A stretch of DNA of 46,651 bases, from NCBI GenBank assembly GCA_905182635.1, contig CAJJCM010000002.1, positions 1 to 46,651 on the forward strand, given 5' to 3'. The translations under genes and the position numbers were made by a program. Positions 32,596 through 42,579 of the stretch are shown piece by piece (within the stretch, counting starts at the first letter, position 1; every line of letters starts with the position of its first letter). Source of the DNA: an uncultured Candidatus Poseidoniales archaeon. GTDB lineage: Archaea > Thermoplasmatota > Poseidoniia > Poseidoniales > Poseidoniaceae. The notes beneath the pieces were generated by a model, which saw only the letters and a program-made list of their open reading frames with translations, ran no database searches and was not told the origin of the DNA.

Positions 32596-33579
32596 GTGGC
32601 CAGTGTTGAGTTGAAAGCCAGTGACCGCCTCGAAACAATGAGGTTTTTGGTCGATGCCGAGCTTGAGGCGTTGATTGAAAATGAAATCAAGAACGGCTCG
32701 GGACAAGTTGCTGAACTGTGTGGCTCAGTACTCCTTGCAGGTGGTAAACGCCTTCGCCCATTATTGATTCTCCTGGCCCATGAAATCGCTGGAGGTACTG
32801 ATGTCGAGGAGATTATGCCGCTTGCACTGGCATCTGAAATGATTCACACAGCAACCTTAGTCCATGATGATATCAATGATGAAGCCTCACATCGACGAGG
32901 AATCGAAACAATTCATTCTCGAGTCGGTCTTCCAAAAGCTGTAATTGCTGGTGATTGGTTATTTACACAAGGTTTCGCACTTGGTGGGCAATATGATGAA
33001 CGAATTGTCCGTATCTTAGCCCAATATTGTGCTGACCTTGCAGTTTCAGAATTCGAACAACTTGACCATGTTCTTGACCTTACGACTTCTCCCGAGGATT
33101 ATCTCAGTATTGTTCGAGGAAAAACGGCTGGACCTTTTGCAGCTGGGTGCTATGCTGCGGGCTTAGTAGCGGGACTTTCTGAAGAGCAAGCATCTTCGCT
33201 CAAATGTTTTGGAATGGAACTCGGAATCGCCTTCCAATTGGTCGATGATTTACTTGACTTACGAGGTGATGAACGAATGGGTAAACCCAGAGGAGCGGAC
33301 GTCATTGAAGGGAAAATGACACTCCCCTTGATTCATGCATTGACTCTTTCCCACGGTGAAAAGCGACAACGTCTCGCCTACATCATAGAAAATTTTACCG
33401 ATGATTCGTTTGATGAATTGATGGTGTTGCTCAATCATTCTGGCAGTTTGCATTATGCAGAAATATTAGTGAGTACTCATTTAGAACGAGCAATCGCAGC
33501 ACTCGAAATTTTTCCAGAAAGCGATGCAAAGAGATTGATGTTCCATGTCACTGATTATGTCATGCGTCGACATGTGTGA
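32596..33579 (+). CDS. Polyprenyl synthetase (likely geranylgeranyl/farnesyl diphosphate synthase)
   Basis: GGKRLRPLLILLAHE, LVHDDINDEASHRRG (first Asp-rich motif), FQLVDDLLDLRGDE (second Asp-rich motif), GKPRGADVIEGKMTLP. GTG start at 32596; ATG at 32638 possible. Confidence 0.9.
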   Translation: MASVELKASDRLETMRFLVDAELEALIENEIKNGSGQVAELCGSVLLAGGKRLRPLLILLAHEIAGGTDVEEIMPLALASEMIHTATLVHDDINDEASHRRGIETIHSRVGLPKAVIAGDWLFTQGFALGGQYDERIVRILAQYCADLAVSEFEQLDHVLDLTTSPEDYLSIVRGKTAGPFAAGCYAAGLVAGLSEEQASSLKCFGMELGIAFQLVDDLLDLRGDERMGKPRGADVIEGKMTLPLIHALTLSHGEKRQRLAYIIENFTDDSFDELMVLLNHSGSLHYAEILVSTHLERAIAALEIFPESDAKRLMFHVTDYVMRRHV

Positions 33580-33587
33580 GGGATTAT

Positions 33588-34733
33588 ATGGCTCGTAAAG
33601 AGGTCGAACATCGCCAAGTGATCGTCATTGGTGCAGGGCCTGCAGGTTCCGCATGTGCGCAACGACTTGCTGAAGATGGCATTGATGTTCTGATGTTAGA
33701 ACGTAGAGAGATTGTTGGAAACCCTGCTCAATGCGGTGAATGTATACCGAATTGGGGTGAGGTTGTTGGTACTTTTTCTCATCTTGATGACCATCAATGG
33801 CTAAAAGATTATTTTGAATTCCCTGACCGTTTAAGACTTCATGATCTTGATAATATGCGAGTCTTCCTTCCTTCGGGAAAAGCCTACCATTTCGATTTGG
33901 ATGCTTTCGCAGGTCATCGTTTACACTTTGATGGATTCCTTTGTGACAAGGCGATTAACGCTGGTGCTGAGATTCATACCGGTGAAGCACTGACTCGGAT
34001 TCAACACCAATCAAAACTTGACCGAGACCTTTTGATTACGAGCCATGGCCGGTATTCGTTTGATTTCTTGATTGATGCAAGTGGTTCATTGGCACATGTT
34101 GCTCGGCTACGCCATGGTGGCGATGAACGCTATAGACCAAAAGACCAAGTTCCTACTGTCTATGCTCAAGTCCAGGGAAAAGTACCAGAAACCTTTGATG
34201 TATTTTTGGGTTCAGTTGCCCCCTCTGGCTATGCGTGGATTATTCCAAAGGGTCCAGACACTGCAAATGTTGGTATTGGAGTGCGTGCAGGATATTTGGA
34301 AGGTAATTTGAAAGACCATTTGATTGAATTTTGTGCCTCTTTAGATTTTGAAATACTTTCTTGGGGTGGAGGCTGGATTCCGATGGGTGGTCCAGTGAAA
34401 ACAATGGTTGATGGAACAACATTGGCTGTTGGTGATGCGGCTGGACTCGTCATGCCAAGTAACGGTGGCGGTATTTCTCAAGCGATTATTTCTGGATGTT
34501 TTGCAGCAGAAGCGATTCTTGACAATCTTCGAGATGGAGCGTCTTTGACCATGTATGAGACTCGAGTTCGGGCCTCGATGGGGAGGGCGTTGAAGAATTC
34601 CCTTCGTTCCAAGAATATGGGCTATGCGTTCTTCAAAGGGGACTTGGTTACAGAAGCGTTGTTGAGAATCCTTGGTCCAATCGGTGGAATCAAACGAGCC
34701 ATGGAGTGCGATAAGCCGATGTGGCTTTTCTGA
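33588..34733 (+). CDS. Geranylgeranyl reductase family FAD-dependent oxidoreductase
   Basis: VIVIGAGPAGSACAQRLAEDGIDVLMLERREIVGNPAQCGECIP (Rossmann FAD plus GGR-like motif), TTLAVGDAAGLVMPSNGGGISQAIISG; follows the polyprenyl synthase gene. Confidence 0.88.
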   Translation: MARKEVEHRQVIVIGAGPAGSACAQRLAEDGIDVLMLERREIVGNPAQCGECIPNWGEVVGTFSHLDDHQWLKDYFEFPDRLRLHDLDNMRVFLPSGKAYHFDLDAFAGHRLHFDGFLCDKAINAGAEIHTGEALTRIQHQSKLDRDLLITSHGRYSFDFLIDASGSLAHVARLRHGGDERYRPKDQVPTVYAQVQGKVPETFDVFLGSVAPSGYAWIIPKGPDTANVGIGVRAGYLEGNLKDHLIEFCASLDFEILSWGGGWIPMGGPVKTMVDGTTLAVGDAAGLVMPSNGGGISQAIISGCFAAEAILDNLRDGASLTMYETRVRASMGRALKNSLRSKNMGYAFFKGDLVTEALLRILGPIGGIKRAMECDKPMWLF

Positions 34734-34807
34734 AAGGGCGCAAAAGGGGTATTCTGACCTTCTTTTGAAACGGTTGGTTCAAGTCCTATCGATACTTCAG
34801 TCGTTTC

Positions 34808-35305
34808 ATGCGCAATGTGCGGAGGTCACTTGACAATGAGGCAGTCAGCCCCGTTATCGCCACCGTATTGCTGCTTGCAATCACAGTTATGCTTTCGAGC
34901 ATGGTCTTCGTTTTGATGCAAGGTACACTTACCACGACTGAGAAACCACCTGCACAAGCGACCGTCAGTGTTCGTGGATTGTCAAACGGTTTCCACGTGA
35001 TTCGTATGACGTCTCTAGACCAAACAATAGACCCAGCTAAGATTCAATATGACCTTTATCCGGAGAATTTAGATGACGGTGACCCGATTCGTGGTACAGT
35101 CAGTGACTCGAATGTCTATGGGTTGATTGGAGCCAACGTTTCTTTCCATGATCGTGATGCAGGTTATTCTGTGAGTCAAGGTGATTATTTTGTCATCGAC
35201 TCGACGACGGTAGGCTCTGATTCAGGCACCTGGCGATTCAAACTCGTTGATTTATCCACCAATTCGGTAATGATTGATGTTATTTTACCGCCGATAGAAA
35301 TTTAG
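34808..35305 (+). CDS. Archaeal type IV pilin N-terminal-domain protein
   Basis: N-terminal NEAVSPVIATVLLLAITVMLSSMVFVLMQGTLTTTE is the hallmark archaeal pilin motif. Confidence 0.87.
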   Translation: MRNVRRSLDNEAVSPVIATVLLLAITVMLSSMVFVLMQGTLTTTEKPPAQATVSVRGLSNGFHVIRMTSLDQTIDPAKIQYDLYPENLDDGDPIRGTVSDSNVYGLIGANVSFHDRDAGYSVSQGDYFVIDSTTVGSDSGTWRFKLVDLSTNSVMIDVILPPIEI

Positions 35306-36310
35306 TTAGCCACCGATGAATGACATCTCTACGGGATGTCTTGTTTCTTTGAGTTGAGTTCTCAATTCTGAATACCGGTCTTCTCGATGTAGCCAGATAT
35401 CTCGAATAATCGTTGCAATCTCTTGTTCATCCGCACCAAAGCGAAGGATTCCACGTAAGTCAAATCCTTGTTCTGAAAATAAGCATGTGTAGATTGAACC
35501 ATGTGCAGAAAGGCGTGCACGAGAACAATCCCCGCAAAACGGTTTGGTCACCGATTCGATGAAACCAACGGTTGAACCATCAACGAGGCGCCATAATCGG
35601 GCAACATCAGAGGGGTGAGCAGCAGCTCTTGGTTCAAGTGGTCCGAAATGGTCTCGTAGAACCTCCCTCATCTCTTGTCCACTCATTACCGAATCGAGGT
35701 TCCAATTATTAGTGGTTCCAACATCCATGAATTCAATGAACCGGACGATTATGTTGCGTTCGCTACAGGCTTTTGTTAAAGGGACTATTTGAGACTCATT
35801 GACGCCTTTTTTGACGACGCAATTGACTTTAACTGGTAAGCCAATCTTTTGAGCAACATCAATTCCCTTGAAGACATCTTCAGGCGAACTTTTACTGTCT
35901 GTAATCGTTTGAAATAATTCTGTATGCACAGCATCAAGGCTAACGGTGATTCGGTTGAGACCACTTTTGAACAGTATCTCTGCATGACGTTCAAGCAGCA
36001 CACCGTTGGTGGTTAATGCGATATCAAGTTCAGAATCAAGGTCACGTAGTAAAGCGATAAAGACATGTAAATCTCTTCGAAGAAGTGGCTCTCCACCGGT
36101 GATTCTGACTTTTGAAAGCCCCAAAGGGAGCAACGATGCAACCACACTTGTCATTTCTTCGTAACTCAAAATCTCCTCTTTTGCCAAAAAAACATGCTCA
36201 GGACCAAAGTTTTCTCTCGGCATACAATATGTGCATCGGAAATTGCATCGGTCAGTGATGGAGATTCGAAGGTCCCTCAATGGGCGACCGAGTGAATCCT
36301 GCAACGACAT
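35306..36310 (-). CDS. moaA: GTP 3',8-cyclase MoaA (radical SAM, molybdopterin biosynthesis)
   Basis: LRDLRISITDRCNFRCTYCMP, VRITGGEPLLRRDL, KPFCGDCSRARLSAHGSIYTCLF (second FeS motif), C-terminal Gly-Gly (MSFIGG). ATG at 36310. Confidence 0.95.
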   Translation of the reverse strand: MSLQDSLGRPLRDLRISITDRCNFRCTYCMPRENFGPEHVFLAKEEILSYEEMTSVVASLLPLGLSKVRITGGEPLLRRDLHVFIALLRDLDSELDIALTTNGVLLERHAEILFKSGLNRITVSLDAVHTELFQTITDSKSSPEDVFKGIDVAQKIGLPVKVNCVVKKGVNESQIVPLTKACSERNIIVRFIEFMDVGTTNNWNLDSVMSGQEMREVLRDHFGPLEPRAAAHPSDVARLWRLVDGSTVGFIESVTKPFCGDCSRARLSAHGSIYTCLFSEQGFDLRGILRFGADEQEIATIIRDIWLHREDRYSELRTQLKETRHPVEMSFIGG

Positions 36311-36366
36311 AGTGCAGGCTATGCGACTGAGGCTTTTTATTCTGTGTTGCAAGGGTTGATGGGTGC

Positions 36367-37818
36367 TTGGAGTCTGGGACCATCATGGGGAGAGGTTGGG
36401 TGAAGCGTTGGACCTCATCTGGCAAAGATCACCGACGTAACGACCTTCGTATTCTTCGAATCACGCCGAGGTCGAATTCGACTCCGATTCAATGGCGGTT
36501 ACCGCCTTCAAAGAGCCACTTAATTCGTGCACTTGCTTTGTTTTCTCAGACCCAACAACACGTCACATTGGAGAACGTCGCCTCTGCAGGTGACGATGTG
36601 AGGGCAATGCGTTGCAGCCTTGCGCAAATGGGTGTTCATTTCGATGACTATGACCGTGAAGGTCAGTTACTTCAGCAAAAGAATCCGATGGACCTTGGCC
36701 CACACCCCAATTCGGTACAGTGGGTCCTTACCGGTGTCGGTCCGTTCGGTTTCAAACGTCCAGCCAGCGTACTCAATGCTGCGAATTCAGGCACAGCCCT
36801 CCGGTTTTTAGCAGGTATTGCAGCCCGAATGGAAGGTCCAATCATGTTGGATGGTGACCATTCACTGCGTCAGAGAGACTCTGATGCCCTGTGGGATTCG
36901 CTCAAACAGGCTGGGGTAGAGGTCTCGATTGGCCAAGGAAAAGAACGTTTACCTGTACTTCTCAGTGGTCCTTGGAAAAAGGAGAAACTTGAACAAGGCA
37001 TCGAACTTGACATCACCCGTTCAAGCCAACCGCTTTCGTCATGGATGCTGGCATCCGCAGCACTTCCAGTGGACATACAACTCAACCTTCAGGGTAAAGG
37101 TGTCTCAAACCGTCATTCAAAATTGACGGCTGAAATGATTCATCTCACCGGTGGAAAGGTTGAACTGGAAGGCGGCCAGTGTATGCTTTCACCTTGGGAA
37201 CCATCGTTCGAGGGGACCTACACGGTCCCTGGTGATGCTTCAATGGCTTCGTTTGCATTCTTGGCGACTCATTGCCTCGATGCAGAAGTAGAACTCCACG
37301 GTTGGCCGGGCGATGAACAAGCCATCGGGCATGAACTTCTTTCCAAATACGCTATAGAATGTGGCATTAAGTGGGATGGTGACCTGTTAAAAAGTATTGG
37401 TTCAACCCTCCCAGTTACGTTGGATGTCATCGATTCAAATGACATTCTACCCCCTCTTGCTGCATTGCTTTCACTAGGGCCTGGTGGGCGAATCAGCGGA
37501 GCTGCACATGCGGTTCACAAAGAGAGTGACCGCTTATCTCGAACAGTAGAATTGCTCAGTTTCTTTGGAATTCACGCAACCTTGCACGATGATGGAATCG
37601 AAGTCGAAGGCAATCAAAAGCCAACCATGCCCCAACAACCAGTGCCGACATTCAACGACCATCGTTTATTCATGACAGCAGTACTTCTTGCCTCAAAAAC
37701 AGGTGGTGAAGTGATTGGACATACACTTCATCATGTTGCTGATGAAGCCTTTGTGCAGCGTTTACAAGAGGCTGGTGTTCAAATTGAAGCGACTACAACA
37801 CCCTCGCTTGCTGATTAA
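36367..37818 (+). CDS. aroA: 3-phosphoshikimate 1-carboxyvinyltransferase (EPSP synthase)
   Basis: LPPSKSHLIRALAL, LNAANSGTALRFLAGIAA, DSNDILPPLAALLSLGPGG, HKESDRLSRTVELLSFFGI, FNDHRLFMTAVLLA. Exact start uncertain. Confidence 0.92.
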   Translation: MESGTIMGRGWVKRWTSSGKDHRRNDLRILRITPRSNSTPIQWRLPPSKSHLIRALALFSQTQQHVTLENVASAGDDVRAMRCSLAQMGVHFDDYDREGQLLQQKNPMDLGPHPNSVQWVLTGVGPFGFKRPASVLNAANSGTALRFLAGIAARMEGPIMLDGDHSLRQRDSDALWDSLKQAGVEVSIGQGKERLPVLLSGPWKKEKLEQGIELDITRSSQPLSSWMLASAALPVDIQLNLQGKGVSNRHSKLTAEMIHLTGGKVELEGGQCMLSPWEPSFEGTYTVPGDASMASFAFLATHCLDAEVELHGWPGDEQAIGHELLSKYAIECGIKWDGDLLKSIGSTLPVTLDVIDSNDILPPLAALLSLGPGGRISGAAHAVHKESDRLSRTVELLSFFGIHATLHDDGIEVEGNQKPTMPQQPVPTFNDHRLFMTAVLLASKTGGEVIGHTLHHVADEAFVQRLQEAGVQIEATTTPSLAD

Positions 37819-39827
37819 CCGTGACGGCCAAAATGGTGGTCGAGAGAATCTAAAGGAAGTCGTAATGCGGTCGGACGCCCATGTACGCAAGCCCATGGAT
37901 TGGTGATACGTCGCATGTCATCGACCAATCTCCGCATTTCAGGTAAAGTCAACTTTTCATTCGCTTTGACTGCACCTCGGCATGCATTGAGAAATGCGAG
38001 GTGGTCTTTTCGTCGGTCAACCGTTTCCAGTGGTGCTCCATCTTCGGCGGTGTCTTGCAGTAAGTCGAGTAGAAATGGAATCAATTCTTCACCCGCCAGC
38101 AAGTGAGGTGCGGCGTCAATCACCCATCCATTGTCATTTTCACGCAACGAAAACCCAACATCACTCAACGTATCCACCGCTGCAGACATTCGTGCTGATT
38201 GGCGGGCATCGAGGTCGAGTTGAATCGGTTCAAGTTTGGTTTGACTCTCCCACAATGAGGCATCGTGCCGCAAACGTTCGTATCGAATACGCTCATGGAG
38301 TGCATGTTGGTCGATCAACAGCAATTCACCTTCGGCTTGAACTAAGATGTAAGAATCTGCGAATTGAGCCAAAGGTTCCATTTCAGGTAATTCATTGATT
38401 ATGCCAGTGAGAGGTTGTTCCTCATTCGGAGAACTTCGATGCCCACAGCCTGCATGACGATGAAGGGTCCTTTCAGCAGGTGATAATGCCGGAGCGGTTG
38501 GTTTCTCATCCATTCCAGGTAATGTTTCTTGGGCTTCTGGAGCCGTTGATTGGGGGCGCTTCTTTTCAACAGACTCAAGTTCAGTTGCTTCTTTTCCATG
38601 AAGATTCAATTGCGCACCTGCAGCAATTGCCCATGCTGGAGGTGCTTCGATTTTCGATTCATTGGGAAGCACAAGGGCAGGAGCGCCTGCAGCCGCGTCC
38701 AATGGGTTGACTGAAGGCGTATCTACAGCAGAAAGGTGTTCTTGAATCGAAGTCACTTTCTGCATGCCAAGGCCTTGTAGCCCGGGAATGCCACCGGCAG
38801 CATCAGGTTGAGTCGGGACGGATTCAAGTGTGTGAGCGATGGCACGTTCAAGACGCTCCAATACACGCCAGGAATGGCGAAGACGAACTTCTCGCTTGGT
38901 AGGGTGGACGTTAACATCGACTTCTTCGGGTGGTAAAGTCAGTGAGAGGACGGCAATGGGGTGTCTTCCTTGCATCAATCGGGTGCGGTAACCTCGGCGT
39001 ATGGCTTGAAGGAACGGTCCTGCAGCAACGGGGCGTCCATTGATGAGAATATGGATGTCATCGCCTTTACCTCGGGTGATATCTGGCGTACTGATCCATC
39101 CACTCCACCGTTCTTGACCCGGTGCTTCAGCATCGTTTCCAGGTGGGGTTATTTCGAGCATTGACTCAACTTGGCCACCGAGTAAGTCGAAGAGCCTGTC
39201 CATCATAGATTCAGCCGGAGGAATGTCGAGCATGACTCGTTCATCGATGACCAGGCGGAATCCAGTGAATTGGTGGGCCATTGCATGTGCTACGACCACA
39301 TCGACGACTCGAGCGTTTTCAGTGGCAGGGCGTCGCTGGAATGCCAAACGGGCGGGAGTATTACGGAACAGGTGCTCGACATCAACACGGGTGCCATGTT
39401 GCATGCCAAAAGGTTCTACAAGCCCTTTTTCACCGTTCTTCATCGCTATTGATTTTCCTTCTTTTCCCTTGGGGCGACTTGAAATTGAGAGATGAGATAC
39501 CATGCCGATACTCGCCAAAGCCTCACCGCGGAATCCGAGCGTATGAATCGAATTCAAATCCTCGGCCTTTTGCAATTTTGAGGTTGCATGTCGGTCCAAT
39601 GCTAAACGCAAATCTTGTTCATCGATTCCGTTTCCATCATCTTCAATACGAATCAGGTCAAAACCTCCACGCTCAACGGTAATTACAAGACGAGTAGCAC
39701 CTGCATCAAGGCTGTTTTCAAGCAATTCTTTGACCACTTGTGCTGGTCGTTCAACGACTTCTCCAGCTGCAATATGCCCGATGGTTTTTTCATCAAGTTG
39801 TTGAATTCTGTTCGGTTCAGACATCAT
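37815..39827 (-). CDS. mutL: DNA mismatch repair protein MutL
   Basis: IGHIAAGEVVERPAQVVKELLENSLDAGATRLVI, IEDDGNGIDEQDLRLALDRHATSKL, TLGFRGEALASI; C-terminal endonuclease motif DQHALHERIRYE. Confidence 0.95.
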   Translation of the reverse strand: MMSEPNRIQQLDEKTIGHIAAGEVVERPAQVVKELLENSLDAGATRLVITVERGGFDLIRIEDDGNGIDEQDLRLALDRHATSKLQKAEDLNSIHTLGFRGEALASIGMVSHLSISSRPKGKEGKSIAMKNGEKGLVEPFGMQHGTRVDVEHLFRNTPARLAFQRRPATENARVVDVVVAHAMAHQFTGFRLVIDERVMLDIPPAESMMDRLFDLLGGQVESMLEITPPGNDAEAPGQERWSGWISTPDITRGKGDDIHILINGRPVAAGPFLQAIRRGYRTRLMQGRHPIAVLSLTLPPEEVDVNVHPTKREVRLRHSWRVLERLERAIAHTLESVPTQPDAAGGIPGLQGLGMQKVTSIQEHLSAVDTPSVNPLDAAAGAPALVLPNESKIEAPPAWAIAAGAQLNLHGKEATELESVEKKRPQSTAPEAQETLPGMDEKPTAPALSPAERTLHRHAGCGHRSSPNEEQPLTGIINELPEMEPLAQFADSYILVQAEGELLLIDQHALHERIRYERLRHDASLWESQTKLEPIQLDLDARQSARMSAAVDTLSDVGFSLRENDNGWVIDAAPHLLAGEELIPFLLDLLQDTAEDGAPLETVDRRKDHLAFLNACRGAVKANEKLTLPEMRRLVDDMRRITNPWACVHGRPTALRLPLDSLDHHFGRHG

Positions 39828-42477
39828 GTGTTCCTCCAAGCATTTTCTTTAGTCTGTAGAGTGCTTCATGTGCTTGTCGTGGCGAAAGTTCATCAGCATC
39901 GATCTGTGAAAGATAAGCCAGCGTTTCTTTCTCTTCGGAACTGATGCTCGGCACAGGTTGCGTCGTTCCATTTTTTTGTGTCAGGGCGGCTGCAGCAAAA
40001 TATCCCATCAAACTGGATTGACCATCAGCACGAGCAGAAGGTGTTCCCGACTCTCCTGCCTTGGCGCCGTGGGCTTGTTGTTCTAGGAACGCAAGAAGGT
40101 CACTTGCCCGTTCGACAACCGGGCGTGGTAATCCCGCTAAAGCGGCGACTTGCACTCCATATGAATCGTCACATGGCCCATCTGCAACCGTGTGAAGGAA
40201 TCGAAGTTCGCCGTCTGCTTGCGCCACTTGAACATGGACATTGACCAACCCATCGACTTCGCCTTCCAAGCCAATCAATTGATGATAATGAGTGGCGAAT
40301 AAAGTGCGCGAGCCAATTCTCTTACAGATGTCTTCAGTCACTGACCAGGCGATTGACAAACCATCAAATGTTGAAGTTCCACGACCAATTTCATCGAGTA
40401 AAACGAGAGATTGCGAAGTTGCTCTCCGAAGAATGTGTGCGACTTCAATCATTTCCATCATGAAGGTTGAACGTCCACGACGCAGGTCATCACTTGCTCC
40501 AACTCGAGTAAATATACGATCGACTAATCCAATTCTTGCTTTCTTAGCAGGGACAAAACTTCCGGTTTGGGCAAGAATAGTCAGCAGCGCAGTTGTCCGA
40601 AGGTAGGTCGATTTACCACCCATATTCGGTCCAGTAATCAATAGGAAGTTCCGTTTCTTTTGCATTTGAATATCATTGGGGACAAATCCAGATTGCATTT
40701 CGAGGGCTGGGTGTCGGGCCCCCTCCACCTTGAAGTGGTGACCGTCGGTTAATTCTGGTCGAGTCCATGAACGGGAGCGTGCGATAGAGGCAAAACATTG
40801 GAGGACGTCGATTGCAGCAACCCGACCAGCAATATTCGCCAGTGCTTGTGCATGTATTCGACTCCGCTCACGCAGAGAAGTAAATTCGCGATATTCCAAC
40901 TCTTTGACCTTGGTATCAGCAGTGAGCAATAGGTCGTCTCTTTGTGACAATTCCTCAGTCACGTATCGTGAACCATTGGTCATCTGTTGCTTTCTGCGCC
41001 ATTCTTCGGGAACTTTTACTTCATTGGATTTGGTCACTTCGATAAACCAACCAATTTGTCGATTCATTCGTACTTTCAGAGAAGGTATCTCCAATTCAGC
41101 ACGTAACTTGGATTCTAAATCACTGAACCACGAATGTCCGGATGCTGAAGTCTCTCGGAGTTCATCAATCGCCGAATGTAAGCCAGGGCGGATCAATGAG
41201 CCATCACGAATACTGAGAGGTGGTTCATCGACGAGTGTTCGGCGAATATCTTCTGCAAGGTCGCTCAAGGCATCTAATTCATGAGAAAGGTGTCCTAAGA
41301 GTGGATTTTCAGTTTCGTTGCAGAGGTTGATGATTGCCGGCATACGTTCCAAGGCATCGGAAACGGCCAGTAAGTCGCGACCGTTTGAACGGTTATAGGC
41401 GAGTTGAGTTGCCAAACGTTCCATATCTCGAAGTCCACGGAGCGCTTCTCGTATCCCATCAAGGCGTCGAGCAGAACGCGAAAGTGAACCAACTGCTTCA
41501 TGGCGAGCACTGATCGCTTCAAGATTGCAAAGTGGCCGTAGAATCCAAGTTTTCAACAATCTTCTTCCCATCGAACTCCGGCATGCATTCAATGTTGAAA
41601 GTAGGCTGCCTTCGAATTCACCAGCAAGTGTCGATGTTAATTCCAAGTTCCTCAAAGTTGTTTGGTCCAGTACCAGGTGTCCAGATTCATCGATGATTTC
41701 GATCTCACGAAGTGGAATCTCATCAGCAATATGCATGGTCGCAAGATAGTCAGCGGCTAAACCAGCAGCCGCCAAAGCAAGTGGGGCGTCATCTAAATCC
41801 AAATGCCCTAAATCAGCGACTTTGAGGACTTTTTCAAGTCGATCCCTGCGTTTATTTTCACTGGCTCTGTGCTGACTGATGAGCACGCTATCGAGGTGTG
41901 AGAAGAGGGCGCACAAGGCAGTATCTTCAGCATCTTGAGGTGAAACTACGATTTCAGTTGGTCGCCAACGCATGATTTCATCCAGTGCTCGAGCAAATCG
42001 ATCTTCGCCATTCAAGTGTGATGCCCATGCCTGTCCTGTAGACGCGTCGACAATGCCGAGGCCAAGTGCAGACTTTCCAAGTGTTACAGATACCAAGAGG
42101 GAACGTTCATCTGTACCGAGTAATGATTCCTCATACAAACTTCCTGGGGTGTAGACTCTCGCAACGATACGTTCCAGTAACTTCGCCCCTTCTCTGAGTT
42201 CTTGTTCTTGCTCTGCCACAGTGACTTTGTGTCCTGCTTTGAGCATCACCCGTATATTATCTTCAAGTGCATGCCAAGGGAATCCAGCCATTTGAATCGG
42301 CTTATCGGCTTTTTTATCACGTGAAGTTAATGCGAGACCGAGGACTTCAGAACCAACCACAGCATCCTCGTGAAACAATTCATAGAAGTCACCCATACGA
42401 AAGAAAAGAATAGTGTCGGGATGTTCCTCCTTGATGTCCATAAATTGGTCCATCATCCCCCTTTTTTCCATGCACAA
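39817..42477 (-). CDS. mutS: DNA mismatch repair protein MutS (MutS1 type)
   Basis: FFRMGDFYELFHEDA (mismatch-recognition F-x-E), LLITGPNMGGKSTYLRTTALLTILAQTGSFVPA, STFMMEMIEVAHILRRATSQSLVLLDEIGRGTSTFDGLSIAW. Confidence 0.97.
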   Translation of the reverse strand: MCMEKRGMMDQFMDIKEEHPDTILFFRMGDFYELFHEDAVVGSEVLGLALTSRDKKADKPIQMAGFPWHALEDNIRVMLKAGHKVTVAEQEQELREGAKLLERIVARVYTPGSLYEESLLGTDERSLLVSVTLGKSALGLGIVDASTGQAWASHLNGEDRFARALDEIMRWRPTEIVVSPQDAEDTALCALFSHLDSVLISQHRASENKRRDRLEKVLKVADLGHLDLDDAPLALAAAGLAADYLATMHIADEIPLREIEIIDESGHLVLDQTTLRNLELTSTLAGEFEGSLLSTLNACRSSMGRRLLKTWILRPLCNLEAISARHEAVGSLSRSARRLDGIREALRGLRDMERLATQLAYNRSNGRDLLAVSDALERMPAIINLCNETENPLLGHLSHELDALSDLAEDIRRTLVDEPPLSIRDGSLIRPGLHSAIDELRETSASGHSWFSDLESKLRAELEIPSLKVRMNRQIGWFIEVTKSNEVKVPEEWRRKQQMTNGSRYVTEELSQRDDLLLTADTKVKELEYREFTSLRERSRIHAQALANIAGRVAAIDVLQCFASIARSRSWTRPELTDGHHFKVEGARHPALEMQSGFVPNDIQMQKKRNFLLITGPNMGGKSTYLRTTALLTILAQTGSFVPAKKARIGLVDRIFTRVGASDDLRRGRSTFMMEMIEVAHILRRATSQSLVLLDEIGRGTSTFDGLSIAWSVTEDICKRIGSRTLFATHYHQLIGLEGEVDGLVNVHVQVAQADGELRFLHTVADGPCDDSYGVQVAALAGLPRPVVERASDLLAFLEQQAHGAKAGESGTPSARADGQSSLMGYFAAAALTQKNGTTQPVPSISSEEKETLAYLSQIDADELSPRQAHEALYRLKKMLGGTHDV

Positions 42478-42579
42478 TACACTCCTTGCTCTCGCTGGAG
42501 TTTACTGTCATTGCCGAGAGCACATGAAGGTTCTCGCGCAGGCTTGAAAGAACAGTTGTTTTCAAGCGTTAAGCGTGAA

